Positions 1-8,404 of a stretch of 36,815 bases of DNA are shown in pieces. Position numbers and translations under genes: made by a program. Each line of letters opens with the position of its first letter. The first letter of the stretch is position 1. This stretch comes from JBCDBH01 sp039184055 (GTDB taxonomy: Bacteria > Acidobacteriota > Thermoanaerobaculia > Multivoradales > J023): NCBI GenBank assembly GCA_039184055.1, contig JBCDBH010000014.1, positions 1-36,815 on the forward strand. The letters run 5' to 3'. Below the pieces are notes generated by a model. It did no database searches and was not told where the DNA came from. It saw nothing but the letters and a program-made list of their open reading frames with translations.

Positions 1-800
1 CAGCCGTCTGCCCTGAGCCGGCTGAAGAAGCGATCCCAACGCGGAAAGTAATAGTGACTGGGATCGACCGACAGGGCCACCGCGGTGGCCCGGCCGAGGA
101 TGCGGTCACGTGGCACCGGGCCGAAACCGCGTGAGTCGCGACTGTTGTCGCGATTGTCACCCATGACGAAATACTGTCCGTCCGGCACTTCGTACGGACC
201 GAAAAACGACGCTCCCGAACGGCTCAAGGTGAGCATGATCGGATGTTCGCGCCCCTCGAGTGCCTCGGCGGCAAAGAAATAGCTCGGCTTCTCTTCTTCG
301 TCGATCTGCTCGATCACCCACGGATCGAGCTGGAGGTAATCGGCTGGCGCGCCGTTGACGAAGAGAAAGCCGTTGCGGATCTCGACCACGTCACCCGGCA
401 GCCCGACGACCCGTTTGACCAAGCGACGATCGTCCTCGGGCGACAGCAGGACGACGATGTCGCCCCAATGCGGATCGGCCCAACCCGCCAGCCGCCACAT
501 GGTGAACGGGAATTTGAGGTCGTAGGCGACCTTGTTGATGAAGATCCGGTCGCCTTCGAGGATGGTCGGTTTCATCGAGCCGGTCGGGACGTCGTTCCAA
601 TCGGCCACCGCCGAGCGAAACGAAAACATCACCACACCGATGAGCAAGAGCGGCCGGATCCACTCCCGCCACAACGTGCGGCCAAAACGCCGCGCCCGTC
701 GTCGCGGTGGCGCGGTCAGGCCGCTCGGCCGCGTCGGACTCTCAGGATCGACGACCTCGGCCTCTCGGTCGTCCACGCTCACGCTCATTTGCTCAGCCAT
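1..800 (-). CDS. lepB: Signal peptidase I (3' end cut by window edge)
   Basis: Inner-membrane serine protease that removes Sec signal peptides from exported proteins. The reading frame starts at the ATG at 800, with an AAAGG ribosome site 6 bases upstream, and stays open to base 1, giving about 266 residues without a stop. One hydrophobic segment lies at about residues 50-60. The catalytic Ser is S75 in PTGSMKPT, and the general-base Lys is K129 in RRLVKRVVGLPGD. The family box GDNRDNSRDSRGFGPV lies near the end of the visible part, so only a short C-terminus is missing. The stretch before the membrane helix is Arg/Pro-rich and probably cytoplasmic. It lies 16 bases after the korB stop, so it is probably cotranscribed with korAB. 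Identity is secure from both catalytic boxes. Confidence 0.95.
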   Translation of the reverse strand, partial: MAEQMSVSVDDREAEVVDPESPTRPSGLTAPPRRRARRFGRTLWREWIRPLLLIGVVMFSFRSAVADWNDVPTGSMKPTILEGDRIFINKVAYDLKFPFTMWRLAGWADPHWGDIVVLLSPEDDRRLVKRVVGLPGDVVEIRNGFLFVNGAPADYLQLDPWVIEQIDEEEKPSYFFAAEALEGREHPIMLTLSRSGASFFGPYEVPDGQYFVMGDNRDNSRDSRGFGPVPRDRILGRATAVALSVDPSHYYFPRWDRFFSRLRADG

Positions 801-816
801 GATCGACCTTTCCGCG

Positions 817-1833
817 TCAAGAAACGGTCCACGTATCGCCGGTGTTGAGCAACGCTTCCAAGCTCCCTTCGCCATCACGCGCTTGGATCGCCGCGATCTG
901 CTCACCCACCGCGGTCTCGAAATTCGGTTTGTCGACGGCGCGGAACACTCCGATCGGAGTGGGGAACTGCGGCGGCAACAGCTGCGCGGCGAGAAACGCC
1001 GCCGTCGGGCTGTTCGTCTTCTCGTCCCAGACCAGGCAATCGTCGGCGCTGGCACCGTTGCCCAGGCTCATCACCTGGGGCTCGATGCCGTCGAAGCGGA
1101 TGCCTTTTTCTTCACCGTCCGCGCCGAAGACCAACGGCTTGCCGTGCTCGAGATGGAGGACCCCATCGGCACGATTCGCCTTGTCGGTCATGTAGGTGAA
1201 CGCATGATCGTTGAAGATGTTGCAATTCTGGTAGATCTCGACAAATGCCGAGCCCTTGTGCGCAGCGGCGCGATGTAGGGTCTGGATGAGGTGTTTCTGG
1301 AAAATATCGACGCTCCGAGCAACGAAGCTGGCCCCCGCACCGAGCGCTAGGGCGAGCGGGTTGAACGGCGGATCGATCGAGCCCACCGGCGTCGACGAGG
1401 TGCGTTTGCCGACCTCGCTGGTCGGCGAATACTGCCCTTTGGTGAGCCCGTAGATCCGATTGTTGAACAACAGGATCTTGAGTGACACGTTGCGACGCAA
1501 GGCGTGGATCAAGTGATTGCCACCGATCGACAGGGCGTCGCCGTCGCCGGTCACCACCCACACCTCGAGATCGGGTCGCGCCACCTTGAGACCGGTGGCG
1601 ATGCCCGGCGCGCGGCCGTGAATGGTGTGAAACCCATAGGTGTTCATGTAGTAGGGAAAGCGACTCGAGCAGCCGATTCCCGACACGATGACGAAGCGCT
1701 CTTTCGGAATACCGAGCTGAGGGAAGACCTCCTGGACCGCCTTCAAGATGGCGTAGTCGCCACAGCCGGGACACCAGCGGACATCCTGATCGCTCTGAAA
1801 GTCCTTGCGGGTCAGCGTCGTGCTTTCGGCCAT
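817..1833 (-). CDS. korB: 2-oxoglutarate:ferredoxin oxidoreductase, beta subunit
   Basis: Thiamine-diphosphate subunit of a two-subunit 2-oxoacid:ferredoxin oxidoreductase, which decarboxylates a 2-oxoacid to acyl-CoA and reduces ferredoxin; 2-oxoglutarate is the likely substrate for this family branch. The 338-residue product has CPGCGDY (C21, C24), GIGCSSRFPYY, the ThDP/Mg motif GDGDALSIGGNH and IYGLTKGQYSPTS. Cysteines in the first two motifs and in QNCNIFNDH fit the family's [4Fe-4S] cluster. The ATG at 1833 was chosen because GGAGG lies 7 bases upstream; an in-frame TTG at 1839 is badly spaced. It begins 2 bases after the korA stop, indicating translational coupling. The exact 2-oxoacid cannot be proven from sequence. 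Confidence 0.93.
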   Translation of the reverse strand: MAESTTLTRKDFQSDQDVRWCPGCGDYAILKAVQEVFPQLGIPKERFVIVSGIGCSSRFPYYMNTYGFHTIHGRAPGIATGLKVARPDLEVWVVTGDGDALSIGGNHLIHALRRNVSLKILLFNNRIYGLTKGQYSPTSEVGKRTSSTPVGSIDPPFNPLALALGAGASFVARSVDIFQKHLIQTLHRAAAHKGSAFVEIYQNCNIFNDHAFTYMTDKANRADGVLHLEHGKPLVFGADGEEKGIRFDGIEPQVMSLGNGASADDCLVWDEKTNSPTAAFLAAQLLPPQFPTPIGVFRAVDKPNFETAVGEQIAAIQARDGEGSLEALLNTGDTWTVS

Positions 1834-1835
1834 GA

Positions 1836-3692
1836 TCAATCCTCCAACAATTCGACGATCCGATCGCGGATCTCACCACGTGTGAATGGGCGTCCCTGCA
1901 CCTTGGTGAAGGAAATGACGTCGACGAGGTACTGCCCACGCAGTATCAGGGCGAGCTGCCCCGTGTTCATCTCGGGCACGAGGACTTTGTCGAAGCGCGC
2001 CAGGATGTCTCCGAGCTCCTTGGGCAGCGGGCTCAGGTGGCGGAGATGGATCCGCGCCGCCTTGTGGCCTTCTTCACGCACCCGATTGACCGCACCCGTG
2101 ATCGCACCGAGCGTGCTGCCCCAACCGACCACCAGCACCTTGGCGTCGTCGTCGCCCACGATCTCGAGCGGAGGCAAATCGTCGGCGATCCGTCGCACCT
2201 TCTCGGCGCGGACATGGGTCATGTGCTCGTGGTTGGCAGGATCGTACGAAACATTGCCCGTACCGTCCTGCTTCTCGAGACCACCGATCCGATGCTCGAG
2301 ACCCGGGGTTCCGGGTATCGCCCACGGTCGCGCGAGAGTCGTCTCGTCGCGTAGATAGGGCGCGAAATCCTCTGGATCGCTCCGGAACTCGAGACGTAGA
2401 TCGGGAAGCGAGGACACCTCGGGAAGCAGCCACGGCTCGGCGCCATTGGCCAGATAACCATCCGTGAGCAGAATCACCGGCACCATGTGCCGAGTGGCGA
2501 TCCGCGCGGCGTCGAGCGCAGCGTCGAAACAATCGGCGGGCGACGCCGCCGCCAGTACGGCGAGCGGCGACTCACCGTTGCGCCCGAAAAGCGCCTGGAG
2601 GAGATCGCTCTGCTCGGTCTTGGTGGGTAGACCCGTCGATGGGCCACCACGCTGTACATTGACCACCACCAGCGGCAGTTCGACCATCACCGCCAGGTTG
2701 ATCGCCTCTGATTTGAGCGCCAGACCCGGGCCGCTGGTACCCGTGACACCGAGCGCGCCACCAAAAGACGCGCCGATCGCGGCACACACGGCGGCGATTT
2801 CGTCTTCGGCCTGAAAGGTGATCACTCCGAACTGCTTGTGCTTGGCGAGCTCGTGCAACACCGACGACGCCGGCGTGATCGGGTACGAGCCGTAGAAGAG
2901 CGGTAGCCCCGAGCGGCGACTCGCCGCCACCAAACCGAGCGCCAATGCCTGGTTGCCGTTGATGTTGCGGTACGTACCCGGCTGCATCGGCGCCGGCTCG
3001 ATCTCGTAGCGCACCTGGAAGGCGCCGACGATGTCGCAATAATTCCAGCCCGACTTGAGCGCTTTGACGTTCGCGGCGGCGATGTCCGGTTTCTTGGCGA
3101 ATTTCTTCTCCAACCACTCGATCGTGCTGTCGAGCGGCCGCGAAAAGAGCCAATAGACCATGCCCAGCGCGAAGAAATTCTTGCAGCGATCCTTGGCGCG
3201 GTTGCCGATATCGAAGTCGCCCAAGGCTTCGCGCGTCAGCTTGGTCAGCTCGACCTCGACGACGCGATAACCGTCGAGACTGCCGTCTTCGAGCGGATCA
3301 CTGTCGTAATGGGCCTTCTTGAAGGCGCGTTTGTTGAACTCGCTGGTGTTGACGATCACCACGCCACCGGCGATCAGCTCGCCGATATTGGTCTTGAGCG
3401 CGGCTGGGTTCATCGCCACCAATACATCCGGGGTATCCCCGGGCGTGTGGATGTCGTAATCGGCGATCCGCACCTGAAACGCCGACACACCCGGCAACGT
3501 GCCGGCGGGTGCGCGAATCTCGGCGGGGAAATCAGGAAGCGTCGAAAGATCGTTGCCCACCAGCGCCGACGTGCTGGTGAATTGGCTACCCGTGAGCTGC
3601 ATGCCGTCGCCGCTATCACCAGCAAACCGAATGACGACGTCGGAGACTTTTTCCACCGGCCGAGAGTCGGCCTGGGGAACCGTGGTTGTCAT
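1836..3692 (-). CDS. korA: 2-oxoglutarate:ferredoxin oxidoreductase, fused gamma-alpha subunit
   Basis: Partner of KorB. The 618-residue product starts with a gamma domain (about residues 18-200; VIRFAGDSGDGMQLTG and AGTLPGVSAFQVRI) followed by the pyrimidine-binding alpha domain (from about residue 245; NGNQALALG, YGSYPITPAS, QAEDEIAA, GTSGPGLALKSE, NVQRGGPSTGLPTKTEQSD). The gamma-alpha fusion is typical of the KorAB type found in actinobacteria and Hydrogenobacter. The ATG at 3692 has GAAAGG 8 bases upstream; the frame is open further 5' without a better start. The pair implies a ferredoxin-linked TCA-cycle step instead of, or beside, 2-oxoglutarate dehydrogenase. First gene of the korA-korB-lepB run. 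The 158 bases upstream hold no gene and no promoter I can identify. Confidence 0.93.
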   Translation of the reverse strand: MTTTVPQADSRPVEKVSDVVIRFAGDSGDGMQLTGSQFTSTSALVGNDLSTLPDFPAEIRAPAGTLPGVSAFQVRIADYDIHTPGDTPDVLVAMNPAALKTNIGELIAGGVVIVNTSEFNKRAFKKAHYDSDPLEDGSLDGYRVVEVELTKLTREALGDFDIGNRAKDRCKNFFALGMVYWLFSRPLDSTIEWLEKKFAKKPDIAAANVKALKSGWNYCDIVGAFQVRYEIEPAPMQPGTYRNINGNQALALGLVAASRRSGLPLFYGSYPITPASSVLHELAKHKQFGVITFQAEDEIAAVCAAIGASFGGALGVTGTSGPGLALKSEAINLAVMVELPLVVVNVQRGGPSTGLPTKTEQSDLLQALFGRNGESPLAVLAAASPADCFDAALDAARIATRHMVPVILLTDGYLANGAEPWLLPEVSSLPDLRLEFRSDPEDFAPYLRDETTLARPWAIPGTPGLEHRIGGLEKQDGTGNVSYDPANHEHMTHVRAEKVRRIADDLPPLEIVGDDDAKVLVVGWGSTLGAITGAVNRVREEGHKAARIHLRHLSPLPKELGDILARFDKVLVPEMNTGQLALILRGQYLVDVISFTKVQGRPFTRGEIRDRIVELLED

Positions 3693-3851
3693 GGAAAAGA
3701 CCTTTCTATCTCGCCGCGCCGAGCGAAGCGGAGACCCGTACATCTCAGCTCGGCGATCGCATCAACTGGGCCGAGCCGACGTGGCACACCCTTGCCCCGT
3801 CAGGACCCTTGATGCTACCAGATGAAAGGCACGTAAATCGGCGATCGGTGG

Positions 3852-4571
3852 TCAGGGCGTGGCGGTGCTCGTACTCGTGCTCGCCACGGTGGTGGGGGCG
3901 CTGTCGACCAGCCCGAGGATGCCGCGAATCCGACGGATATAGCGGATCGTCTCGCGATAGGGCGGCACCCCGTCATAGCGGTCCACCGACCCTTCACCAG
4001 CGTTGTAGCCGGCCAACGCCAATTCGAGCGCGCCGTCGAAGCGATCGAGCAGCCAGCGCAGATACCGCGTCCCGGCGTCGAGATTCACCGCCGGCTCGAA
4101 AACCGCCGAGCCGTGCACCCCGAACCGCGCCGCCGTCGCCGGCATCAACTGCATCAGGCCTTGCGCGCCCTTGTGTGAGCGGACCGCCGGTCGAAAATCC
4201 GATTCCGCCTCGACCACCGCCGCCACCAGCGTCGGATTCACCCCGTGCTTCACCGCCGCGGCGTGAATGAGCTCACCGTAGGGCACCGACGGAACCTCGG
4301 TGTGTCGACCCGGATCGAAATAGGCGAAAAACCCGGGCGTCTCGATCGGATCAGGATCCGCGCTCGGCACCATCTCTTCTTCGAGAATACGCTCGATCCG
4401 ATCGAGCCCCAACACCATCTGCCCACCGTCACGCAGCCACAGACGGATCTCCTCGCCTTCGATCTCGAAGCGATCCACCTTCAACCAATTGCCATTGCCG
4501 AGCATGACGATCTCGGCGCCACCGAGGGTCGGCACGAAGAGGAAAAGGAGGAGGAAAACGAGTCGACGCAT
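3852..4571 (-). CDS. Exported lytic transglycosylase (SLT domain)
   Basis: Probable peptidoglycan-cleaving lytic transglycosylase of 239 residues. A Sec signal peptide (MRRLVFLLLFLFVP) is followed by a small beta-rich N-terminal stretch (about residues 21-65) of unknown role, then a Slt/MltE-type domain from about residue 98. The catalytic Glu is E123 in EAESDFRP, with the family motifs GAQGLMQLMPATAARFGV and LAGYNAGEGSVDRYDGVPPY. The C-terminus is Thr/Ser-rich. The ATG at 4571 starts the signal peptide; an in-frame TTG at 4580 is less likely. It stands alone between korA and xerD, all on the minus strand. The 122-base gap upstream shows no convincing promoter. It lacks an MltF-type binding domain, although two separate solute-binding proteins lie elsewhere in the window. 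Confidence 0.88.
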   Translation of the reverse strand: MRRLVFLLLFLFVPTLGGAEIVMLGNGNWLKVDRFEIEGEEIRLWLRDGGQMVLGLDRIERILEEEMVPSADPDPIETPGFFAYFDPGRHTEVPSVPYGELIHAAAVKHGVNPTLVAAVVEAESDFRPAVRSHKGAQGLMQLMPATAARFGVHGSAVFEPAVNLDAGTRYLRWLLDRFDGALELALAGYNAGEGSVDRYDGVPPYRETIRYIRRIRGILGLVDSAPTTVASTSTSTATP

Positions 4572-4693
4572 CGCTACCAAAGCATACGTGGAAACGTGGA
4601 AGACCGTCTATCCGGGCACATTTTGCGTCACCAGCAGGAAAACTGATGCATGTCAGGCGCCGGCGAAAGATAAACGGACACGATCCGATGCGA

Positions 4694-5602
4694 TCACGCT
4701 CGAGGGTGAAAGCGCTCGTACGACGCCTTCAGCCGATGCTGATGGATGTGCGTGTAGATCTGAGTGGTCGAGATGTTGGCGTGTCCGAGCATCATCTGCA
4801 CCGAGCGCAGATCGGCGCCGTGTTCGAGCAGGTGGGTGGCGAAGCTGTGACGGAGCACGTGCGGCGAGATGTCGTCGATTCCGACGGTGCGTCCGTGACG
4901 ACGGAGAATCTGCCAGAAGCCCATCCGGCTGAGTGGACCGCCACGGAAGTTGACGAAGAGCACGTCGTGCCGGTTCGCCGCGCCGACCAGTTGCGGCCGC
5001 GCCTCTTGGCGATACCGCTCGACCCAAAGCTCGGCGGCTTCGCCGACGGGCACGACGCGCTCTTTCTTGCCTTTGCCGAGCACGATGAGAAAGCCGACGT
5101 CGAGTCGCAGCTGCGCCATGCGCAAGGCCAAGAGCTCACTGACCCGTAGGCCCGAGGCGTAGAGCAGCTCGATCATCGCTTTGTCACGTAGACCCAAAGG
5201 CATGCTGACGTCGGGCGCGTCGAGCAAGGCGTCGATTTGCTTTTCGCTCAAGACCTTGGGCAGGGCGAGATGACGTTTGGGTCCGTCGAGCGGTTCGGCG
5301 GGATCGTCTTTACGCTCCCCCACCAAGACGAGAAAGCGGTAGAAGCCTCGGATCGATGACAGGGCGCGACGGATCGAGCGTGGTGACAAGCCCTCGCGAC
5401 GCAGGGCGCGCAGATGCTCGGCGATGTCTTCGGTCTCGGCGACGAGGAGATCACCACCGGCGCTGGCGAGCGCTTTGCCCAGCCGCACGAGATCGCGTCG
5501 ATAAGCGTCGACGGTGTGATCGGACAGCCCGCGCTCGGTGATCAACGCGTCGAGCCAATGATCGACCACCCGTTTCCAGGGCGCTGGCGCGGACCGGCTC
5601 AC
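4694..5602 (-). CDS. xerD: Tyrosine recombinase XerD
   Basis: Site-specific tyrosine recombinase of 302 residues, the usual XerC/XerD size, expected to resolve chromosome dimers at dif with XerC and FtsK. An N-terminal SAM-like core-binding domain (about 10-95) precedes the catalytic domain. All catalytic residues are visible: R153 in ASGLRVSELL, K177 in GKGKKERVVP, H248 and R251 in SPHVLRHSFATHLL, H274 in GHANISTTQIYTH, and the nucleophile Y283. The start is a GTG at 5602, with GAGG just upstream overlapping the stop of the preceding gene, only 6 bases away. The full chromosomal-Xer motif set and lack of att-like repeats argue against a phage integrase. XerD rather than XerC is judged from motif style and is not certain. 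Confidence 0.9.
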   Translation of the reverse strand: MSRSAPAPWKRVVDHWLDALITERGLSDHTVDAYRRDLVRLGKALASAGGDLLVAETEDIAEHLRALRREGLSPRSIRRALSSIRGFYRFLVLVGERKDDPAEPLDGPKRHLALPKVLSEKQIDALLDAPDVSMPLGLRDKAMIELLYASGLRVSELLALRMAQLRLDVGFLIVLGKGKKERVVPVGEAAELWVERYRQEARPQLVGAANRHDVLFVNFRGGPLSRMGFWQILRRHGRTVGIDDISPHVLRHSFATHLLEHGADLRSVQMMLGHANISTTQIYTHIHQHRLKASYERFHPRA

Positions 5603-5608
5603 TCCACC

Positions 5609-6853
5609 TCAGGTCCCGGCCGAGGCGTGGCTGGTGCACATGGCGTGGATCTCCACCGCCTCGAGCACGCTCGCCGATGCCTTGGCACGATCGAAGATCG
5701 CTTTCACCAGCTCGGCGGGAGCATCGTAGCCGTGGGAGCGTAACCAGAAGACGACGTTCGACTCTCCCGACATCGGTCCGATCTCGATTTCCTGCGTGCG
5801 ACCGACGAGCGACGCCGGCACGCTCGAGTAGACCCGATCGGCGAGCCATTCGTCGCCTTTTTCCCGTGCCTTGATGATCGCCGCGGCGTGCACCCCGGTG
5901 GCGGTGCGAAAGGCATCGCGACCACACACCGGGTAGTTGTCGGGAAAGGGCACACCGGTGGCCGAGGCGACGACATCGCAATATTCACCGAGCTTGTCGA
6001 GGTTGCGATCGCTCCAACCGAGCAGCTCGAGATTGATCAGGAGCAGATCCATCGGCATGTTGCCGACCCGCTCACCGACCCCGAGCGCGGTGCCGTGAAC
6101 CCGCGCCGCGCCGGCTTCGATCGCGGTCAGCGCGTTGGCCACCGACAAACCGCGATCCCGATGTCCGTGCCAGTCGACCTTGACCTGCTCACCGGTGGCG
6201 TCGACCACCTCGCGGACGAATCGAATGATCGCCCGCGCGCCGGCTGGCGTGGCGTGACCGACCGTATCGGCGACACAGACGCGCCGCGCCCCGGCCTCGA
6301 CCGCGGTGGTGTAGAGCCGGCGAAGATCGTCGGGATTGGCGCGGGTGGTGTCTTCGGTGACGTACATCACCGGCAGACCGTTTTGGGTGCAATATTCGAC
6401 CGCGTCGTGGGTGAGCTGGAGCAGCCGATCGACGTTCCACCGCTCGGCGTATTGACGAATCGGGCTCGAGCCGATGAACGCCGCCACCTCGAGCGCGCGA
6501 CCGGTGCGCTGGGAGATCTCGACGATCGGCTCGCAATCGCCGATCACCGTGCGCGCCGCGGCGTTGGGCACGATGGGTAGCTTGTGATCGACGATCTCCT
6601 GGGTGATCCGCAAGACATCATCGAACATCTGAGGACCGGCGGCGGGCAGACCGATATCGGCGCCATCGATCCCGAGATCGGCCATCAAATGGAGAATGCG
6701 GAGCTTGTCTTCGATCGGCGGATTGGTCACCGAGGGCGATTGCAAACCGTCACGCAGGGTTTCGTCGTCGAGCTCGATATGACGGCCGGGTGGTGGCGCG
6801 TCGGGCTCGACGAGATTCCAATCGTGAATCAGCTCGGATTCGTCGAAATGCAT
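5609..6853 (-). CDS. 2-isopropylmalate/homocitrate synthase-family enzyme (HMGL-like domain)
   Basis: TIM-barrel Claisen-condensing enzyme of 414 residues in the LeuA/homocitrate synthase/HMG-CoA lyase family, which adds an acetyl-CoA unit to a 2-oxoacid. Visible active-site features are DETLRDG (R34, D35 binding metal/substrate), IGLPAAGP, EDTTRANPDDL, VADTVGHATP and the metal pair H229-G-H231 in VDWHGHRDRG, then HGTALGVGERVGN. The C-terminal LeuA allosteric domain of about 130 residues is absent, so leucine feedback by the normal route is unlikely. The acceptor substrate cannot be read from the sequence. ATG at 6853 with AGGGGA about 9 bases upstream. It is followed 6 bases later by xerD, so the two are probably co-translated. 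Confidence 0.85.
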   Translation of the reverse strand: MHFDESELIHDWNLVEPDAPPPGRHIELDDETLRDGLQSPSVTNPPIEDKLRILHLMADLGIDGADIGLPAAGPQMFDDVLRITQEIVDHKLPIVPNAAARTVIGDCEPIVEISQRTGRALEVAAFIGSSPIRQYAERWNVDRLLQLTHDAVEYCTQNGLPVMYVTEDTTRANPDDLRRLYTTAVEAGARRVCVADTVGHATPAGARAIIRFVREVVDATGEQVKVDWHGHRDRGLSVANALTAIEAGAARVHGTALGVGERVGNMPMDLLLINLELLGWSDRNLDKLGEYCDVVASATGVPFPDNYPVCGRDAFRTATGVHAAAIIKAREKGDEWLADRVYSSVPASLVGRTQEIEIGPMSGESNVVFWLRSHGYDAPAELVKAIFDRAKASASVLEAVEIHAMCTSHASAGT

Positions 6854-6910
6854 GGCGATGGTCCCCTGGTTTCGTGCGGCCGGAACAATCTTCCCACTCG
6901 GTCCGCAATC

Positions 6911-7657
6911 CTATGCGATGTCAGCGGCCGTCACCGGGCTGGCGGCCACGGTTTCGGGCTCTTCGACGGTGAGAAAGCGCAACGGTAGCTCGGGACAGAG
7001 CCACGCCGAATGCGGTTGGTCCCACTCGTCATGACGGAAAAACGACGCCAAGAGCCCCGTGTGCTCGGGCTCGACGATTACCGGCTCCACCTCGCTTTGC
7101 GGCCGCGCGGTGTGGACGCGTCGCACCCCGCTAGCCGTCGTGCTGTAGGCCCGAAGCCGGCTGTGAAAATAGCTCACGGTGCCCGGCCACGACCCGAAGC
7201 TCGGTCCTGGACCAGCGCTCTGCATGCCCAGTCGCGCCCGCAGGCTGAGCAATCGACCATGCTTCTCGGCCGCCCACCGCGCCTCGTCGTGATCGACGAA
7301 GACCCGTGAGCGAGGGAATTCGAGCCGTGCCGGCACGGCGGGTCGACGCACCACGAAGCGCAACGGTGGTACCGCCCACCACGGCGCCAAGGTGCGATAG
7401 AAGAGCGTCGCCGCGACCCCGTCGCCGTCGATCACGTAGAGCCGAACGTTGATCTGTGGATAGCCCAGACGAAGACCGGGAAGAGCGCGTACACGCAATC
7501 CGCTCATCCGAAAGAGCAAGGCGGTGACGAACACCCACGAGCGTCCATCCGCCTCGTGCGTCTCGTAACGCAACGGTGAGGGTAGGAGCGGTGCCGCCTC
7601 GTGAGGCAGAGCCCAATTGATGTAGAGACAGTCCCGCGCCCGGGTGCGCAGCTTCAT
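6911..7657 (-). CDS. DUF2071 (YqjF-like) family protein
   Basis: A 248-residue soluble protein that I place in the DUF2071/YqjF family from its overall pattern: an N-terminal INWALPHEAAPLLP segment, WVFVTALLFRMSGLRVRALPG, YPQINVRLYVIDGDG with LFYRTLAP, and a C-terminal SYFHSRLR/FLTVEEPE region. The function of the family is unknown, and it has no signal peptide or membrane helix. The gene begins with an ATG at 7657 and ends in TAG at 6911-6913, 57 bases before the LeuA-like start. It is divergent from the nitroreductase gene across a 116-base intergenic stretch in which I see no clear operator. Family assignment is from memory of the motifs and is moderately sure. Confidence 0.68.
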   Translation of the reverse strand: MKLRTRARDCLYINWALPHEAAPLLPSPLRYETHEADGRSWVFVTALLFRMSGLRVRALPGLRLGYPQINVRLYVIDGDGVAATLFYRTLAPWWAVPPLRFVVRRPAVPARLEFPRSRVFVDHDEARWAAEKHGRLLSLRARLGMQSAGPGPSFGSWPGTVSYFHSRLRAYSTTASGVRRVHTARPQSEVEPVIVEPEHTGLLASFFRHDEWDQPHSAWLCPELPLRFLTVEEPETVAASPVTAADIA

Positions 7658-7773
7658 CGCCGGCGATTCTATCCGGGAGCTCGTCGTTCACCGAGATCGA
7701 TTCACGGAGACCGATTCATCGCGGCCGACATCTACGGCACCGCGTGCTTTGGCCAGGGAGGTATCATCGAGGT

Positions 7774-8388
7774 ATGCACAAACCGGCCGTCAACGACTAT
7801 CCGATTCACGACCTCCTACAAACGCGGTGGAGCCCTCGCGCCTTCGATCCCGAGCGCGACATCGACACCGCGACGCTGGCGTCTCTCTTCGAGGCAGCGC
7901 GCTGGGCACCGTCGTCGTTCAACGAACAGCCGTGGGCGTTTCTCGTCGCGTCACGCAGCGACCGCGTAAGCTTCGATCGTCTGCTCGACTGTCTGATGCC
8001 GGGCAACCGGGCCTGGGCCGAATACGCCCCGATCCTCATCGCCGGACTCGCCAAGAACACCGTCGAACGCAACGGCAAGCCAAACCGATACGCCTGGTAC
8101 GACCTCGGCCAAGCCGTGTCGATGCTCACCGTCGAAGCCACCGCGCATGGCCTGTGGCTCCATCAAATGGCCGGATTCGACGCCGACGCGGTGCGTCGCG
8201 CGCACGACGTACCCGAAGGCTGGGATCCGGTGGTGACGATCGCCCTCGGTCATCAGGCGACGAGCACCGACCACCTCCCCGAAAAACTCCGAGACGTCGA
8301 AAAGGCGCCGAGAAAGCGTAAGCCTCTCGACGCCTTTGTGTTCAGCGGTCAGTTCGGCGACAGCGCGCCTTGGACCCGCGACGGCTGA
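7774..8388 (+). CDS. Nitroreductase family FMN oxidoreductase
   Basis: FMN-dependent, NAD(P)H-using oxidoreductase of 204 residues in the nitroreductase superfamily. The N-terminal FMN phosphate-binding motif is RWSPRAF. It is followed by ARWAPSSFNEQPW, a helix with ASRSDRVSFDRLL, and a C-terminal Gly-rich segment WLHQMAGFDADAVRR, with VVTIALGHQ near the cofactor site. The natural substrate is unknown; members reduce nitroaromatics, quinones or enals. The ATG at 7774 is used, with GGGAGG about 12 bases upstream; an upstream in-frame GTG at 7744 would add a non-conserved tail. It converges on the DUF2911 gene, with a single base between the two stop codons. Confidence 0.9.
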   Translation: MHKPAVNDYPIHDLLQTRWSPRAFDPERDIDTATLASLFEAARWAPSSFNEQPWAFLVASRSDRVSFDRLLDCLMPGNRAWAEYAPILIAGLAKNTVERNGKPNRYAWYDLGQAVSMLTVEATAHGLWLHQMAGFDADAVRRAHDVPEGWDPVVTIALGHQATSTDHLPEKLRDVEKAPRKRKPLDAFVFSGQFGDSAPWTRDG

Positions 8389-8404
8389 CTCAGCCGATCG
8401 GCTG
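8383..8404. terminator. Overlapping palindromes at convergent gene ends
   Basis: GGCTGA-C-TCAGCC (8383-8395) contains both convergent stop codons, TGA on plus and TGA on minus. It overlaps a perfect 14-base palindrome, CAGCCGATCGGCTG (8391-8404). The shared CAGCC arm allows two mutually exclusive hairpins on either strand. No T-run follows on either side, so a bidirectional rho-independent terminator is only a possibility. Confidence 0.3.

Noticed and set aside
1834..1839. TTG at 1839 as the korB start
   Set aside because: The GGAGG site would be only one base away, whereas the ATG at 1833 has ideal spacing.
4694..5602. XerD as an integrase marking a genomic island
   Set aside because: All chromosomal Xer motifs are present. 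I see no flanking att repeats, tRNA or phage genes.
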